In this document: positions 36,021 through 47,256 of the stretch, one piece after another
Numbering within the stretch: position 1 is the first letter of the stretch
How the letters are laid out: each line of letters starts with the position of its first letter
Assembly: GCF_000741285.1 (NCBI RefSeq)
Contig: NZ_JGZE01000004.1
Location: 62,001 to 126,000, forward strand
Direction of reading: 5' to 3'
DNA length: 64,000 nucleotides
DNA from: Bifidobacterium mongoliense DSM 21395
Lineage (GTDB): Bacteria > Actinomycetota > Actinomycetes > Actinomycetales > Bifidobacteriaceae
Translations under genes and position numbers: made by a program
The notes under the pieces: generated by a model
Told to the model about the DNA's origin: nothing
What the model saw: the letters and a program-made list of their open reading frames with translations, nothing else
The model's database searches: none

Positions 36021-36725
36021 ATGGCCGCGGAACAATCACCCGACGGGAGGGCGCCGTCCGAGGGCCGCGCAGGTCGGGCGCCATTGGTCATCGATGTGTG
36101 GGCCGACGTGGTGTGTCCCTGGTGTTACATCGGCGTGCACCGGATCGCGCGGGCCGTCGCGTTGTCGATGCACGCGGCCGACATCGAGTTGCGCCCACGA
36201 AGCTTCCAGCTCGAGCCGGAGGCCCCGGCGGGCGTCATGAATGCGGTCGAGTTCCTCGCGCATGCGGCCGGCGAGAACGTCGATCGGGTGCGCGCCAAAG
36301 GGGAGCGGCTGGCTCGGCAGGCTCGCGCGGAGGGATTGGTCTACGAGACGGACCACGTGACCGGCAATTCGTTCGATATGCTGCGGTTGGTGCATCTGGG
36401 GCGGCGCCATGGCGTCGGATGGCGGTACCTGCAGTCGATGCAGGCCGCGGTGTTCGGCGGTGGCCCGGAGGCGTTCGAGCCGGACACCTTGCTGCGGCTG
36501 GGCGTGGCCATCGGCATCCCCGCCGCGCGTATTCGTGAGGTGCTCAACGGTGATCGATATGCCGACGAGGTGCGCGGGGATCGGCAGGAGGCCATCGACC
36601 GCGGCGTCACGGGCGTGCCCTTCGCCGTGTTCGCCGGAGACGAGGTCGTTCCCGGCGCGGCAAGCGTCGAACGGTATGCCGGCGCGATCGACCGGTCCTG
36701 GTCGCGGGTGCGCACCTGCGGGTGA
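36021..36725 (+). CDS. DsbA family protein, FrnE-like
   Basis: A 234-residue thioredoxin-fold protein with the redox motif CPWC in DVVCPWCYIGVHR, the helical insertion and the GVTGVPFAVF cis-proline loop, typical of the cytosolic FrnE group of dithiol oxidoreductases. There is no signal peptide, so it acts in the cytosol. GGAG about nine bases before 36021 chooses this ATG over 36003. The SRP RNA gene follows. Confidence 0.87.
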   Translation: MAAEQSPDGRAPSEGRAGRAPLVIDVWADVVCPWCYIGVHRIARAVALSMHAADIELRPRSFQLEPEAPAGVMNAVEFLAHAAGENVDRVRAKGERLARQARAEGLVYETDHVTGNSFDMLRLVHLGRRHGVGWRYLQSMQAAVFGGGPEAFEPDTLLRLGVAIGIPAARIREVLNGDRYADEVRGDRQEAIDRGVTGVPFAVFAGDEVVPGAASVERYAGAIDRSWSRVRTCG

Positions 36726-36770
36726 TAGTGGCGGATGCCGCGCCATCCCACCATGGTGTACACTGATGCA

Positions 36771-36860
36771 TGCCTCCACGTGGCGTTATGTCACCCAATC
36801 CCCCCAGGGCAGGAATGCAGCAAGGGTAAGTGGCCTCTGACGGGTGCGTGGGGGTTTACT
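36771..36860 (+). ncRNA. ffs: signal recognition particle RNA (4.5S type)
   Basis: The SRP core GGAATGCAGCAAGGGTAAGT lies at 36812-36831. Outer stems pair: CCTCCACG (36773-36780) with CGTGGGGG (36847-36854, one wobble) and CACCC (36792-36796) with GGGTG (36842-36846). A -10 TACACT lies at 36759-36764. A T6 run at 36862-36867 follows. It binds Ffh and targets membrane proteins. Ends are approximate. Confidence 0.92.
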
Positions 36861-36917
36861 CTTTTTTCTCCCACGCCGTGCCGTGGTTTGTGGGCCTCGG
36901 GCTCTACAGTCGGCACT

Positions 36918-38012
36918 ATGAGTGATGAATCCGAAACGGTGCCGAGCCCGACCGCGAACGATGCGGGTGTGGTGTTTCACCGTATTGATCCTGTTGATCC
37001 CGCAACTGATGCAACGGCTGGAGCTAAGCCCAACTTAACCGTTGATGCCACGGTTGATGCCAAGCGTGATGAGATCGACGAGGGGCTCGCGCGTCTCGAC
37101 CCCCTTACCAAGCGTCCGCGAGTCTCGAGCGTGCTGGTGTGCATTATCGCTGGCCTGCTGTTGCTCCTCGCCGCGGCCGGGGTCTGGTGGTTGGGCGTGC
37201 GCACGGCTCAGGGGCAGAATTACGATGACATGGTCTTCGCCAACCTCGACACGGTGATGCCCGCCGCCCCGATGGCGCTCCTCAGGCTCTTCACCCACAC
37301 CTATGTGGTTATCGGCGTGAGCGTGGCGACCGGAGTCGCGGCCGCACTGGTGACGGTGATGCGTCGGCGCTGGTGGCTGTTGGGCCAGTTGGTTCTCTTC
37401 GCCCTGCTCGTCTTCGCCGCGCACATGCTCAAGTACCGTCTTCCCCGGCCCGTGTTGGTCAACACCATCTCGAATCCTGCGAATTCGGCACCCTCCGGTC
37501 ACACGCTGCTGGCCGCCGCGGCCGGTGTGGCGTTGCTGCTGGCCGTGCCAAGGGTCTGGAGGGCCGCCGCGGCCATGTACGCCGCATGCCTCGCCTCGTT
37601 GGTGGGGCTGGCTGTGATCGTCGGGCGGTGGCATCGGCCGACCGATGTCGTCATGGCGTTGCTGTTGGTCGGCGGGCTGGCGTTGCTGGTGCTGGCGGGG
37701 AGCCGGGTTTCGGGGATGGACGCCCCGGGCAGTCGGTTCTCGTCGGCCGGCGTGCAGATCGTCGCCAGCGTCATGATCACCGCGGGCGTGGTCGGCATCG
37801 CGTATGCGTCCTATGTCATCTGGCAGATCGAGCCGGGACTGGAGTTGGGTGCCCGATGGGCGATTCCGGCGGCCGTGTCCTCCTCGGGTGTGCTCATCGT
37901 CGCGGTTTGTGTCGTCGTGTGTGGCCTCGGTCTTGCGCTGCGCCAGCTCACCGCGGCGCCGCTGACCAGGCTGGGATTGGTGGGTGCTCCACCGGCTCCA
38001 CCCACCGTGTGA
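36918..38012 (+). CDS. PAP2 family phosphatase, membrane
   Basis: A 364-residue lipid phosphatase-like protein. After a 65-residue acidic cytosolic N-terminus there are about six to eight helices. The three PAP2 motifs are KYRLPRP, PSGHT and GRWHRPTDV (a near-consensus third motif with Gly for Ser). Two extra C-terminal helices follow the domain. No ribosome binding site precedes the ATG; a TACAGT hexamer ends seven bases upstream, so the transcript may be leaderless. Confidence 0.88.
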   Translation: MSDESETVPSPTANDAGVVFHRIDPVDPATDATAGAKPNLTVDATVDAKRDEIDEGLARLDPLTKRPRVSSVLVCIIAGLLLLLAAAGVWWLGVRTAQGQNYDDMVFANLDTVMPAAPMALLRLFTHTYVVIGVSVATGVAAALVTVMRRRWWLLGQLVLFALLVFAAHMLKYRLPRPVLVNTISNPANSAPSGHTLLAAAAGVALLLAVPRVWRAAAAMYAACLASLVGLAVIVGRWHRPTDVVMALLLVGGLALLVLAGSRVSGMDAPGSRFSSAGVQIVASVMITAGVVGIAYASYVIWQIEPGLELGARWAIPAAVSSSGVLIVAVCVVVCGLGLALRQLTAAPLTRLGLVGAPPAPPTV

Positions 38013-38101
38013 GGACCGTGTGAGGGCCCCGCGATTTGGAGCTTGGCCATACGGCATGCGTATGATGGCGTCTCGAACGACCCATGAACAAGGAGGGGCA
38101 A

Positions 38102-41100
38102 ATGGCAACCGGCACTAAGCTCGTCATCGTGGAGTCTCCGACCAAGGCGAAGAAAATCGGGGGATACCTTGGCAAGGGCTACACCGTGATGGCCTCGGTG
38201 GGCCATATTCGCGATCTCGCCCAACCCAGCCAGATCCCCGCCGCACAAAAGAGCAAATTCGGCAGATTCGGCGTCGATGTCGACGACGGATTCGCACCGT
38301 ATTATGTGGTGGGCGCCGAGAAGAAGAAGACGGTGGCCGAATTGCGAGCCGCCCTGAAACGCGCCGACGAACTCTTCCTCGCAACCGATGAGGATCGCGA
38401 GGGCGAGGCGATCGCCTGGCATCTCGTGCAGACGCTCAAACCCAAGGTCCCCGTCAAGCGCATGGTCTTCCACGAGATCACGCCCGAGGCCATCAAGGCG
38501 TCGCTGGACAAGACTCGTGAGGTCGACGATCACATGGTCGATGCGCAGGAGACCCGCCGCGTGCTCGACCGTCTCTTCGGGTATGAACTGTCCCCGGTCC
38601 TGTGGCGCAAAGTGGGTCCGGGCCTGTCGGCCGGCCGCGTGCAGTCCGTGGCGACCCGCATGATCGTCGAGCGCGAGCGCGAACGCATGGCGTTCGTGCG
38701 CGTCTCGTACTGGGATCTGAGCGCCGCGCTGCGCGCTGCGGACAGCCAGGGCCAGGACGTTGATTTCGCGGCCCGCCTGGTGTCGCTCGATGGTCATCGT
38801 CTCGCGGGATCCAAGGACTTTTCGGACAACGGCGAGCTCACCCCCGCCGCGAGTCGCGATGCGGTGTGCCGCCTCGATGAGGCAGGCGCCACGGCGTTGG
38901 CGGCCACGCTGGGTGATGCGGTGTTCACGGTCGTGTCGACCGAATCCAAGCCGTACCGGCGTCGCCCGTTGCCTCCGTTCACCACCTCGACGCTGCAGCA
39001 GGCGGCCGGCAACCGGCTGTCGATGAGTTCGCGCCAGACGATGCGCGCGGCCCAAGGGTTGTACGAAAACGGATACATCACCTATATGCGTACTGATTCG
39101 GTGACGCTCTCCCAGGAGGCCATCGCCGCGGCACGTGCATCCGTGAGTGAGCATTTCGGCCCGAAGTTCCTCTCGGACGCGCCCAAGCAGTACGCCACGA
39201 AGACCGCCGGCGCTCAGGAGGCGCATGAGTGCATCCGTCCCGCCGGATCGCAGTTCCGCGATCCACGGGCGCTCGCCGGCAAGGTTCCGCCGGATCAGCT
39301 CAGGCTGTATACGCTCATCTGGCAGCGCACTCTGGCCTCGCAGATGGCCGATGCCATCGGATCGACGGCTACCGTGCGTTTGCGTGCGGACGGCGGCGAC
39401 CGCGGCGAGGCGATCTTCCACGCCTCCGGCACCGTCATCGAGTTCCCGGGCTTCCTTAAAGCCACGTCGTCTCGCGCCCAGGCGTCGTCCACTGCATCTG
39501 CGGGCCGCGACGATGCCGAGCGTCATGCCGACCCCGACCGGAATGAATCCCTGCCCCCGATGCGTGAGGGCGATACCCTGCGCGCGCAGGGCGTCGAAGC
39601 CGAAGGTCATGAGACGCAGCCGCCGGCACGTTACACCGAGGCTTCGCTCGTGAAGACGATGGAGGCCAAGGAGATCGGCAGGCCGTCGACCTACGCCAGC
39701 ATCATCTCGACGATCATCGATCGCGGATACGTCTACGAGCGGGGCCGCGCCCTGATTCCCTCCTGGCTCGCCTTCGCCGTCACCAAGCTGTTGGAAACCA
39801 AGTTCCCCACGTATGTGGACTACCGGTTCACCGCCGATATGGAGCATGGGCTCGATCAGATCGCGCACGGCAAGGAGACCGGCACGCAGTGGCTCACCCG
39901 GTTCTACTTCGGCTCCGGCGCCGACAGTGCGAAGAACGCCGAGGAGGCGCATGAAGGCCTCCAGCAGCAGGTCGCGCAGCTCGGCGAGATCGATGCGCGC
40001 GCGATCAACACCATCGACATCGGCGACGGGCTGCACGTCAGGGTCGGGCGTTTCGGTCCGTATCTCGAGGACACGCACAACCTTGATGAGAACGGCGAGC
40101 CGCGGCACGCCTCGTTGCCCGACACCGTGGCCCCCGACGAGCTCACGGTTGAGTCCGGGCGCGACATCATCGAGAAGAACGCTTCCGGTCCGCGCGAGCT
40201 GGGCAAGGACCCCGTCACCGGCGGCACGGTCGAAGTGCGCAATGGCCGATTCGGCCCGTACGTCGCGCTCATGCCGGTCACGGCTCCGGATGCGCAAGCT
40301 GCGGGACAGAGCGGAACATCCGCGAAGGAAGCGGGCACGGCTTCGAAGTCGGCTGCATCCAAGTCAGTTGCGGCGAAGTCATCCACGAAGCGCTCCTCGA
40401 AGAAGCCGGCGGAACCGCGCCCCAAGATGGCGTCGCTGTTCAAAACCATGACCCCGGAAACGGTCACGCTTGAACAGGCGCTGAGCCTGCTCAACCTGCC
40501 CCGCACGGTAGGCACGGTGGAGGAGACCAACGCCGAGACGGGCGAGGTGTCACAGGCCACCGTCACGGCGAGCAACGGTCGCTACGGCCCGTACCTCACC
40601 AAGACGGCCGCGGATGGTTCCACCGAGACGCGTTCGCTGAGCGGGGAGGACCAGATCTTCACCGTCGACATCGCCGGCGCCAAAGCGTTGTTCGACCAGC
40701 CGAAGTACGGCCGCGGGCGTGGCCGGAGAGCCGCCAAGCCGCCGCTGCGCGAGCTGGGACAGGACCCGGAGAACGGCAAGACCGTCACCATCAAGGACGG
40801 GTTCTACGGTGCGTATATCACCGATGGGGAGACCAACCGGACCCTGCCCAAGCAGTACACGCCGGAATCGATCAGCGTCGAAGAGGCCATGAGGCTGCTG
40901 GCCGAGAAACGCGCCGCCGGTCCCACGAAGCGTCGTGGCCGGCGTTCCGCATCGTCGCGCAAGACGTCGACCCGCAAGACCACCGCCAAGAAGACCTCCG
41001 CCAGGAAGACTGCGGCGAAGAAGACCTCGGCCAAGAAGACGACCGCCAAGAAGACGGCGGCGGCCAAGACGGCGGCCACAACGACCACGACCCGCAAGGC

Positions 41101-41182
41101 CTCTGGCGCCAGGAAGACTTCCGGCGGTACGACGGGCAAGGCGGCATCGTCCCGTTCCTCATCGGCGGTCGCGGCCTCATGA
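38102..41182 (+). CDS. topA: DNA topoisomerase I
   Basis: Relaxes negative supercoils through a 5' phosphotyrosine. The ATG at 38102 follows AAGGAGG. 1026 residues: Toprim ([27 protein letters not shown]), the catalytic Tyr328 in YMRTDS, then C-terminal repeats of the NGRFGPYV and NGRYGPYL type and a Lys/Ala/Thr tail (about 940-1026) as in mycobacteria. There are no Cys4 zinc ribbons. The stop overlaps tmk (ATGA). Confidence 0.96.
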   Translation: MATGTKLVIVESPTKAKKIGGYLGKGYTVMASVGHIRDLAQPSQIPAAQKSKFGRFGVDVDDGFAPYYVVGAEKKKTVAELRAALKRADELFLATDEDREGEAIAWHLVQTLKPKVPVKRMVFHEITPEAIKASLDKTREVDDHMVDAQETRRVLDRLFGYELSPVLWRKVGPGLSAGRVQSVATRMIVERERERMAFVRVSYWDLSAALRAADSQGQDVDFAARLVSLDGHRLAGSKDFSDNGELTPAASRDAVCRLDEAGATALAATLGDAVFTVVSTESKPYRRRPLPPFTTSTLQQAAGNRLSMSSRQTMRAAQGLYENGYITYMRTDSVTLSQEAIAAARASVSEHFGPKFLSDAPKQYATKTAGAQEAHECIRPAGSQFRDPRALAGKVPPDQLRLYTLIWQRTLASQMADAIGSTATVRLRADGGDRGEAIFHASGTVIEFPGFLKATSSRAQASSTASAGRDDAERHADPDRNESLPPMREGDTLRAQGVEAEGHETQPPARYTEASLVKTMEAKEIGRPSTYASIISTIIDRGYVYERGRALIPSWLAFAVTKLLETKFPTYVDYRFTADMEHGLDQIAHGKETGTQWLTRFYFGSGADSAKNAEEAHEGLQQQVAQLGEIDARAINTIDIGDGLHVRVGRFGPYLEDTHNLDENGEPRHASLPDTVAPDELTVESGRDIIEKNASGPRELGKDPVTGGTVEVRNGRFGPYVALMPVTAPDAQAAGQSGTSAKEAGTASKSAASKSVAAKSSTKRSSKKPAEPRPKMASLFKTMTPETVTLEQALSLLNLPRTVGTVEETNAETGEVSQATVTASNGRYGPYLTKTAADGSTETRSLSGEDQIFTVDIAGAKALFDQPKYGRGRGRRAAKPPLRELGQDPENGKTVTIKDGFYGAYITDGETNRTLPKQYTPESISVEEAMRLLAEKRAAGPTKRRGRRSASSRKTSTRKTTAKKTSARKTAAKKTSAKKTTAKKTAAAKTAATTTTTRKASGARKTSGGTTGKAASSRSSSAVAAS

Positions 41183-41880
41183 CCGCGGGACTGTTCGTCT
41201 CGTTCGAGGGGGTCGACGGCGTCGGCAAGACGACGCAGGCCGAGCGACTGCGCGACTATGCGTCCTGTGACGGCACCGAGACCGTATTGACGCGGGAACC
41301 CGGGGGCACCGCCCTCGGCCTCGCCATCCGCGCGATGCTGCTCCATGGGGTCCGTGGCGCCGACGGCACCGAAACCGGGGATATCGGTCCCCGTGCCGAG
41401 GCGTTGTTGTTCGCCGCCGATCGCGCGCAGCATGTATCGCAGGTCATCGCGCCCGTCCTGCGGCGTGGGGGTGTGGTGATCACGGACCGGTACCTCGACT
41501 CCTCTCTCGCCTACCAGTCGGGCGGACGTGAGCTGACGCTCGACGACGTCAGGCGCCTGAACATGTGGGCCGCCGACGGGGTCATGCCCCGACGGACCTA
41601 TCTGCTTGATATGGACCCCGCGCAATCGCACCGGCGGCTCGTCCACGACGAGGACCGCATGGAGGCGGCCGGCGATGAGTTCCAGTCACGAACCCGCCGG
41701 GCCTTCCTGGATCTGGCAGCGGCCGATCCCGACCGGTTCCTGGTCATCGACGCGCGCGGGGGCGTGGATGAGGTCTGGGAACGCATCCGTGAGGATTTCG
41801 ATGGGTTGCGCTCGTCGCAGGTGTCCGGTTCCCTGCCGACGACGCCAGCGACCTTGTCGCGGAGAGCGGGGTCGCGATGA
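41179..41880 (+). CDS. tmk: thymidylate kinase
   Basis: Phosphorylates dTMP to dTDP. 233 residues with the P-loop [14 protein letters not shown], the substrate motif REPGGT and the [11 protein letters not shown] region. It overlaps both neighbours by four bases (ATGA), so topA-tmk-holB is a translationally coupled unit. Confidence 0.95.
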   Translation: MTAGLFVSFEGVDGVGKTTQAERLRDYASCDGTETVLTREPGGTALGLAIRAMLLHGVRGADGTETGDIGPRAEALLFAADRAQHVSQVIAPVLRRGGVVITDRYLDSSLAYQSGGRELTLDDVRRLNMWAADGVMPRRTYLLDMDPAQSHRRLVHDEDRMEAAGDEFQSRTRRAFLDLAAADPDRFLVIDARGGVDEVWERIREDFDGLRSSQVSGSLPTTPATLSRRAGSR

Positions 41881-43028
41881 GCGTCTGGGATTCCATCGTT
41901 GGCCAGGATCGCGTCGTCGAGCAACTCAAGGCCGTGGCCGGAGGCGACCCGTCGGCCATCACGCAGTCCTGGCTGATCTGCGGCCCTCCGGGTTCGGGGC
42001 GCTCGAATGTGGCGCGCGCCTTCGCGGCGGCGCTTGAGAGCCCGGATCATGGCATGTCGGATGAGCCCACGGCGGTCACTCGGCAGATTCTGGCGGGTAC
42101 CCACCCCGATCTGACCCTGTTGGCGACCGACAAGGTCACTATCGGCATCGACGAAGTGCGCGACATCATCGCCACCGCGGAGCAGACCCCCGTCACCGCC
42201 CCATGGCGGGTCATCCTCATCGAGGATGTGGACCGCATGCTCGAACGCACCACGAACGTGCTGCTCAAGGAGATCGAAGAGCCCAGCGCCCACACCATCT
42301 GGCTGCTGTGCGCCCCCAGCCCGCAGGACGTGCTGCCCACCATCCGTTCGCGCACCCGCATCGTGAATTTGGCGGTACCCACCCAAGCGGCCGTCTCCCG
42401 GTTCCTACAGGAGCGTGACGGGGTCGCCCCCTCCCTCGCCCAGCGGGCCGCGCGGCTCTCCGAAGGCCATATCGGCATCGCGCGCATGTACGCCCGCGAC
42501 GATCAGGTGATGTCCGATCGCGACGAACTCGTCGTCGGCGTGCTCACCCTGGCCCGGGCCTCCGACGCCGTGCTGTTGGCCGGTCGTCTCATCGACAGTG
42601 CGAACGCGCAGGCGGCCGCCGATGTCGAACGTCTTGCGGCCGTGCAGGAGGCCGATTTCCGGCGCATCAACGGGTTGGGGGAGAAGGACCGCATACCGCC
42701 CAAGCTGCGCGGGGCCTACCATGCGATCGGCAAGAAGGATGAACTGCGCCGGCGCACCACCCGCCGCAGCCGTGATGTGCTCGACCGCGCGCTCAACTCC
42801 GTCGCCAGTGTGTACCGCGACGTCGCCGTGCTGCAGAACGACGCCGAGGATGCGGTCGGCCTCATCAATCTGGAGAACCGCACCGCAATCACCGAATTGT
42901 CGGCGCGGATGAGCCGCGAACAAGCCGTTCGGCGGCTCGAACGCATCGCCGTCGCGAGGCGTCGGCTGGCGGGCAACGGCAACCCGACGCTGGTCTTCGA
43001 GGCGCTCTTCTGCTCGTTGGTGTTCTAG
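41877..43028 (+). CDS. holB: DNA polymerase III subunit delta'
   Basis: Stator of the clamp loader. 383 residues starting [16 protein letters not shown]. The P-loop reads GPPGSGRSN, arginine replacing the usual lysine, as fits a non-hydrolysing subunit. The Cys4 zinc module normally following it is absent, with no cysteines in the equivalent stretch. Sensor motif [12 protein letters not shown] and arginine-containing TIRSRTR are present. It follows tmk with a four-base overlap. Confidence 0.92.
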   Translation: MSVWDSIVGQDRVVEQLKAVAGGDPSAITQSWLICGPPGSGRSNVARAFAAALESPDHGMSDEPTAVTRQILAGTHPDLTLLATDKVTIGIDEVRDIIATAEQTPVTAPWRVILIEDVDRMLERTTNVLLKEIEEPSAHTIWLLCAPSPQDVLPTIRSRTRIVNLAVPTQAAVSRFLQERDGVAPSLAQRAARLSEGHIGIARMYARDDQVMSDRDELVVGVLTLARASDAVLLAGRLIDSANAQAAADVERLAAVQEADFRRINGLGEKDRIPPKLRGAYHAIGKKDELRRRTTRRSRDVLDRALNSVASVYRDVAVLQNDAEDAVGLINLENRTAITELSARMSREQAVRRLERIAVARRRLAGNGNPTLVFEALFCSLVF

Positions 43029-43158
43029 ACGGTGCGGTGCGTCGGTCGTCGGCGCAGCACCGCGCTGCGACCGGCACCGTCACCGGTACCGGATGCGTCG
43101 GGTCTCGATTCGTCCGACGGCGTGAACACCGGTCAGTGCGATGGGCGATACTGGGAGC

Positions 43159-43737
43159 ATGAGAGTTTCAGCTGATTTCACCACGGTCCCTGATGAGTTC
43201 GCCGCGCGTGCGCCCGAGACCAATCTCGTCGATGGCGTGCCCGTTGTGTCCTTCCCCTTCTACGTCGAAGGTCTTGAACCCGGCATGCACTACCTGCACT
43301 GGGAGCTGGTGGATCCCGATTCGATCCCCGTGTGCGGATTCGAATGGATTCATTGGGCGGTGGCCAACGTTCCCGTCGATGCCCTCATGTTCGATTTCAA
43401 CGACTCGAAGGCGTTGCAGATCCCGCCCGACTTCTCCCGTGCGATGCCCTCCATGATCCCCGAGGCGTTGCAGGGCAGGAACTCCTCCGCAGGCTCGATG
43501 GTGGGAGGGACGAATCCTCAGGTGACGATGCGGTACAACGGACCGCAGCCCCCCGATGCGCAGCACGGGTACGTGCTGCGGGTCTGGGCGACCGCCGAAC
43601 CGTTGCCGAACCTGCGGCAGGGCTTCTGGCTCAACGAACTGCTGCATGCCCTGCCCGGTCGGGGTGAGGCGGACGGTCGCGGCGTGGACCAGGGCGGCAT
43701 CGTCCTGGCGTACGCTCCGGCACCGAAACGCGCCTGA
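43159..43737 (+). CDS. YbhB/YbcL family (PEBP-like) protein
   Basis: A 192-residue phosphatidylethanolamine-binding-protein fold. The ligand-pocket motifs are degenerate but recognisable: DPDSIPVCGFEWIHWAVANVP and GPQPPDAQHGYVLRVWA. No signal peptide, so cytosolic. The role of the bacterial family is unclear. GGGAG lies shortly before the ATG at 43159. Confidence 0.85.
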   Translation: MRVSADFTTVPDEFAARAPETNLVDGVPVVSFPFYVEGLEPGMHYLHWELVDPDSIPVCGFEWIHWAVANVPVDALMFDFNDSKALQIPPDFSRAMPSMIPEALQGRNSSAGSMVGGTNPQVTMRYNGPQPPDAQHGYVLRVWATAEPLPNLRQGFWLNELLHALPGRGEADGRGVDQGGIVLAYAPAPKRA

Positions 43738-43869
43738 ACCGGTACGGCGCGGTCGTAGCGTGCGGGCTTTATCCTAGAGGCATAGCACGCAGTCACATCA
43801 CCCGGTTACATGTTCCGGGCAGATGACGCAGTGACGTCACGGTACATCACGGAAAGAAGGACGGCATCC

Positions 43870-45510
43870 ATGGCCTGCACCACCATTCTGGTAGGCAAGA
43901 ACGCGAGTTATGACGGCTCGACCATTATCGCGCGCAACGAGGATTCAGCCAACGGCGAGTTCAACCCCAAGCGCTTCGTCGTCGTCGGCCCGCAGGATCA
44001 GCCGCGGCACTACCGCAGTGTGTTGGGCCGGCTCGACATCGATCTGCCCGACGATCCCATGCGGTACACGGCCATGCCCAACGCCGATCTCAAGGAGGGC
44101 GTCTGGGGCGAGGCGGGAGTCAACGCCGCCAACGTGGCCATGAGCGCCACGGAGACCCTCACCACCAACGAGCGTGTGCTCGGCGCCGATCCGTTCGTGC
44201 AATACGCGCCCGCCAAGGGCCAGCCGGGTCAGGACGGGTACGAACCCGAGGTCGCGGGAGGCATCGGCGAGGAGGACTTCCTCACCATCGTCCTGCCGTA
44301 CATCGCTACGGCCCGCGAGGGCGTGCTGCGGCTCGGTGCCCTGCTTGAGCGGTACGGCACCTACGAGATGAACGGCGTCGCATTCAGCGACGCGGACGAG
44401 ATCTGGTGGCTGGAGACCGTGGGCGGTCATCATTGGATCGCCAAGCGCGTGCCCGACGAAGCCTATGTGACCATGCCGAACCAGCTGGGCATCGACGAAT
44501 TCGATCTTGAGGATGCGTTCGGTGATCGGCGCTCGCATATGTGCTCGGCCGATCTCGAGGCGTTCATCGAGGACAACCATCTGGACCTCGCCGTGGAATC
44601 GGCCAGTCCCCTCAATCCGCGGGATGCCTTCGGCTCGCATTCGGATTCGGATCATGTCTACAACACGCCGCGCGCCTGGTTCATGCAACGGTTCCTCAAC
44701 CCGTATGACGAGGTGTGGGACGGCCCGGACGCCGACCATCGGCCGGACAGCGACGACATCCCATGGGGTCGCCAGCCCGAGCGCAAGGTGACGATCGAAG
44801 ACGTCAAATACGTGCTCAGCTCGCATTATCAGGGCACGCCCTACGACCCCTACGGCAAGCTGGGCGACGAGCACACCCGCCACATGTTCCGCACCATCGG
44901 CATCAACCGGCAGAGCCAGCTGTCCGTACTGCAGATCCGCCCCTACCGGCCCCAGGCCAGCCGCGCCCTGCAATGGATCTCCTATGGGTCCAACGCCTTC
45001 AACACCCTGGCGCCGTTCTATCCCAACGTCAACGTGACGCCGGACTATCTCGCCGACACCACCACCCGCGTGACCTCGGAGAATTTCTACTGGGCGAACC
45101 GCATCATCGCGGCGCTGGGCAACGCGGCGTTCTCGGACACCGTCAACGCCATCGAGCGTTACCAGCAGGAGACCGGCGCGATGGGCCACCGGCTGGTGAA
45201 GGCGACCGACGAACAGGTCGGGCGTCTCGGCGGACCGGATGAGACCCACGTCACGGCGAAGACCGCCCGCAAGTCCGATGGCACGCAGTCCAATGACGCT
45301 GACGTCGACGATGCGCCCGCCGACGTGGATCCCATGAAGCCCGCGGATATCGTCGCCGCGACCGATAACGACGAGGTTCGTGAGATCCTCGCCGCCGCGA
45401 ACCAGGCCATGGCCGACCATCTCAAGCTCGAGACCGACCGTCTGCTCGACTCCGTGCTTTACACGACGAGCATGAAGATGAGCAACGGGTTCAACCGTTC
45501 CGACAACTGA
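43870..45510 (+). CDS. C69 family dipeptidase (PepD-like)
   Basis: An N-terminal nucleophile dipeptidase: residues MACTTILVGKNASYDGSTIIARNED, with Cys3 becoming the catalytic N-terminus after removal of Met-Ala, as in lactobacillar PepD. 546 residues, cytosolic, normal length for the family. It probably degrades peptides taken up by the cell. AAGAAGGA about ten bases upstream supports ATG 43870 over the earlier 43810. Confidence 0.92.
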   Translation: MACTTILVGKNASYDGSTIIARNEDSANGEFNPKRFVVVGPQDQPRHYRSVLGRLDIDLPDDPMRYTAMPNADLKEGVWGEAGVNAANVAMSATETLTTNERVLGADPFVQYAPAKGQPGQDGYEPEVAGGIGEEDFLTIVLPYIATAREGVLRLGALLERYGTYEMNGVAFSDADEIWWLETVGGHHWIAKRVPDEAYVTMPNQLGIDEFDLEDAFGDRRSHMCSADLEAFIEDNHLDLAVESASPLNPRDAFGSHSDSDHVYNTPRAWFMQRFLNPYDEVWDGPDADHRPDSDDIPWGRQPERKVTIEDVKYVLSSHYQGTPYDPYGKLGDEHTRHMFRTIGINRQSQLSVLQIRPYRPQASRALQWISYGSNAFNTLAPFYPNVNVTPDYLADTTTRVTSENFYWANRIIAALGNAAFSDTVNAIERYQQETGAMGHRLVKATDEQVGRLGGPDETHVTAKTARKSDGTQSNDADVDDAPADVDPMKPADIVAATDNDEVREILAAANQAMADHLKLETDRLLDSVLYTTSMKMSNGFNRSDN

Positions 45511-45650
45511 CCTCCCGTACCCACCCACAAGATCGCCGGTCGGATCCCGTCTTCCGGGGCCTGACCGGCCGTAGATGCTTGGCCGCCGTAGTGTGACGGC
45601 CGTCGAAAACCCGATGCGGGGGCGCCGAGCCGCCGTGGAAAGTAGGACAC

Positions 45651-47168
45651 ATGACGTTGATCGATCAGTTCACCTCCCAGTACGGCCCCATGTCGAAAAT
45701 GGACGCGTTCGGCTATCTCAAGCATCTCGACGAGCACCCCGACGAGCCCAGGCGCCACGGCAAGATCGTGATGGTGACGGCGGACACCCCGCTCAAGGCC
45801 TCGCGCGGCGAAGGCAAAACCACCACGACCATCGCCCTCATCGACGCCCTGCGCGCACGGGGCATCGACGCCGCCGCCGTGTTGCGTCAACCCAGCATGG
45901 GTATCACCGCCGCCGGTTCGAAGGGCGGCGCCTCGGGCGGCGGCAAGGCCTCCCTGGAGCATGCCGAACTGGTCGATTGGGGCCTGTGCGGCGAGATGGG
46001 CGCCATCGAAGCCGCGCAGAACCTGCTCGTCTCCTTCGCCGAGAAGGCCATTGACGACGGGCTCATCGACACCATCCTCGTCCCCCGTGTCAGCGAGGTG
46101 CCCTCACGCTCATTGCGTCATATCACGGTTGATCACGGCAAGGGCGATGTGGCCGAACGCGTCGTGCTCACCCCGACCTGCGAGCTCATGCAGATCGTCG
46201 TGCTGTCGCATTCCATGGAGGAGATCGGCGAACGGGTCGCGGTCATGGTCGCCGGTACCAAGGACGGGGTTCCGGTCACGTTCGGATCCTTCATCGACCT
46301 GTGGCGCATCACCAACATCCTGACCGATGCCGTCAAGCCCGCCAGGACCCAGACCCGTCAGGGGTCGCCGGTGTATGTGCACTGCGGACCCTTCGCCAAC
46401 GTCTCCCTCGGCATCCCCTCGCTGGTGTCGGTGCGGATGGCCTGCGCCCTGCATGACGTCGTTGTGGTCGAGGCCGGATACGGCGCCGACGCCGGGGCCC
46501 AGAAGTGGCTCGACATCGCCTGCCGCGAATACGGCGCCCAATGGCCTGCGGCCGCCGTGATCGTCACCCGCGCCACCACCTGGCGCGACGACCCCACGCT
46601 GTCGTGGCGCTACCCGTTCCATGTCCAGCGCCTTGAGATGCTGGACATTCCCACGTTCCCGCTCATCAACCTGTGGGAAGGCGAGGATGGACAGGTCGAG
46701 GAGCTGCGCGCCACGGCCAAGGAGGCCGAGTTCCGCGAGCCCATCATCGGCAACCTGTTCCGTGACGGCGGAGACGCCTTGGTCAAGCAGCTCGACCCCT
46801 TCGTCAGGACGCTCGAGGCGGGATCGGCTCCCGCACAGCGGCACAGCCACCGCGGCATGTCGCTCATCGAGAACGCGAAGTGGATCGCCGAACACGCCTA
46901 CGGCGTCCCCGCCGACCGCGTGCGGCTCAGGGATGGATTCGTCGATTCCCTGTCCGATGCCGACGAGCTGTGCTCGCAACTGGGCCTGAGCATCGACGAC
47001 CTCGCCTTCGTGGCCGTGAAATCACCGGCCACGATGACCGATGACGATTCCGCTCCGGAGGACCGGCGCACCGTGACCCTGAAGAAGGTCGAGGTGCACG
47101 CCGGGGCCGGTGTGGTGCAGGTGAACCTGACGACCTCGCTGACCACCCCGATGCCGAAGATCGTCTGA
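45651..47168 (+). CDS. fhs: formate--tetrahydrofolate ligase
   Basis: Makes 10-formyl-tetrahydrofolate from formate and ATP. 505 residues with the nucleotide loop SRGEGKTTTT (in place of the commoner PLGEGKTT), RQPSMGITAAGSKGGASGGG and VSVRMACALHDVVVVEAGYGAD. It is about 50 residues shorter than the usual enzyme but all core blocks are visible. In bifidobacteria, formate from pyruvate formate-lyase would be the substrate. Confidence 0.93.
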   Translation: MTLIDQFTSQYGPMSKMDAFGYLKHLDEHPDEPRRHGKIVMVTADTPLKASRGEGKTTTTIALIDALRARGIDAAAVLRQPSMGITAAGSKGGASGGGKASLEHAELVDWGLCGEMGAIEAAQNLLVSFAEKAIDDGLIDTILVPRVSEVPSRSLRHITVDHGKGDVAERVVLTPTCELMQIVVLSHSMEEIGERVAVMVAGTKDGVPVTFGSFIDLWRITNILTDAVKPARTQTRQGSPVYVHCGPFANVSLGIPSLVSVRMACALHDVVVVEAGYGADAGAQKWLDIACREYGAQWPAAAVIVTRATTWRDDPTLSWRYPFHVQRLEMLDIPTFPLINLWEGEDGQVEELRATAKEAEFREPIIGNLFRDGGDALVKQLDPFVRTLEAGSAPAQRHSHRGMSLIENAKWIAEHAYGVPADRVRLRDGFVDSLSDADELCSQLGLSIDDLAFVAVKSPATMTDDDSAPEDRRTVTLKKVEVHAGAGVVQVNLTTSLTTPMPKIV

Positions 47169-47256
47169 GGAACGGCTCAGGGGATCGTCTCGGGACGAGC
47201 GTGGTCGCCAGCCGCCCGCACCGACGGGGGAACGACCGGCACCACGCGGGAACGGC

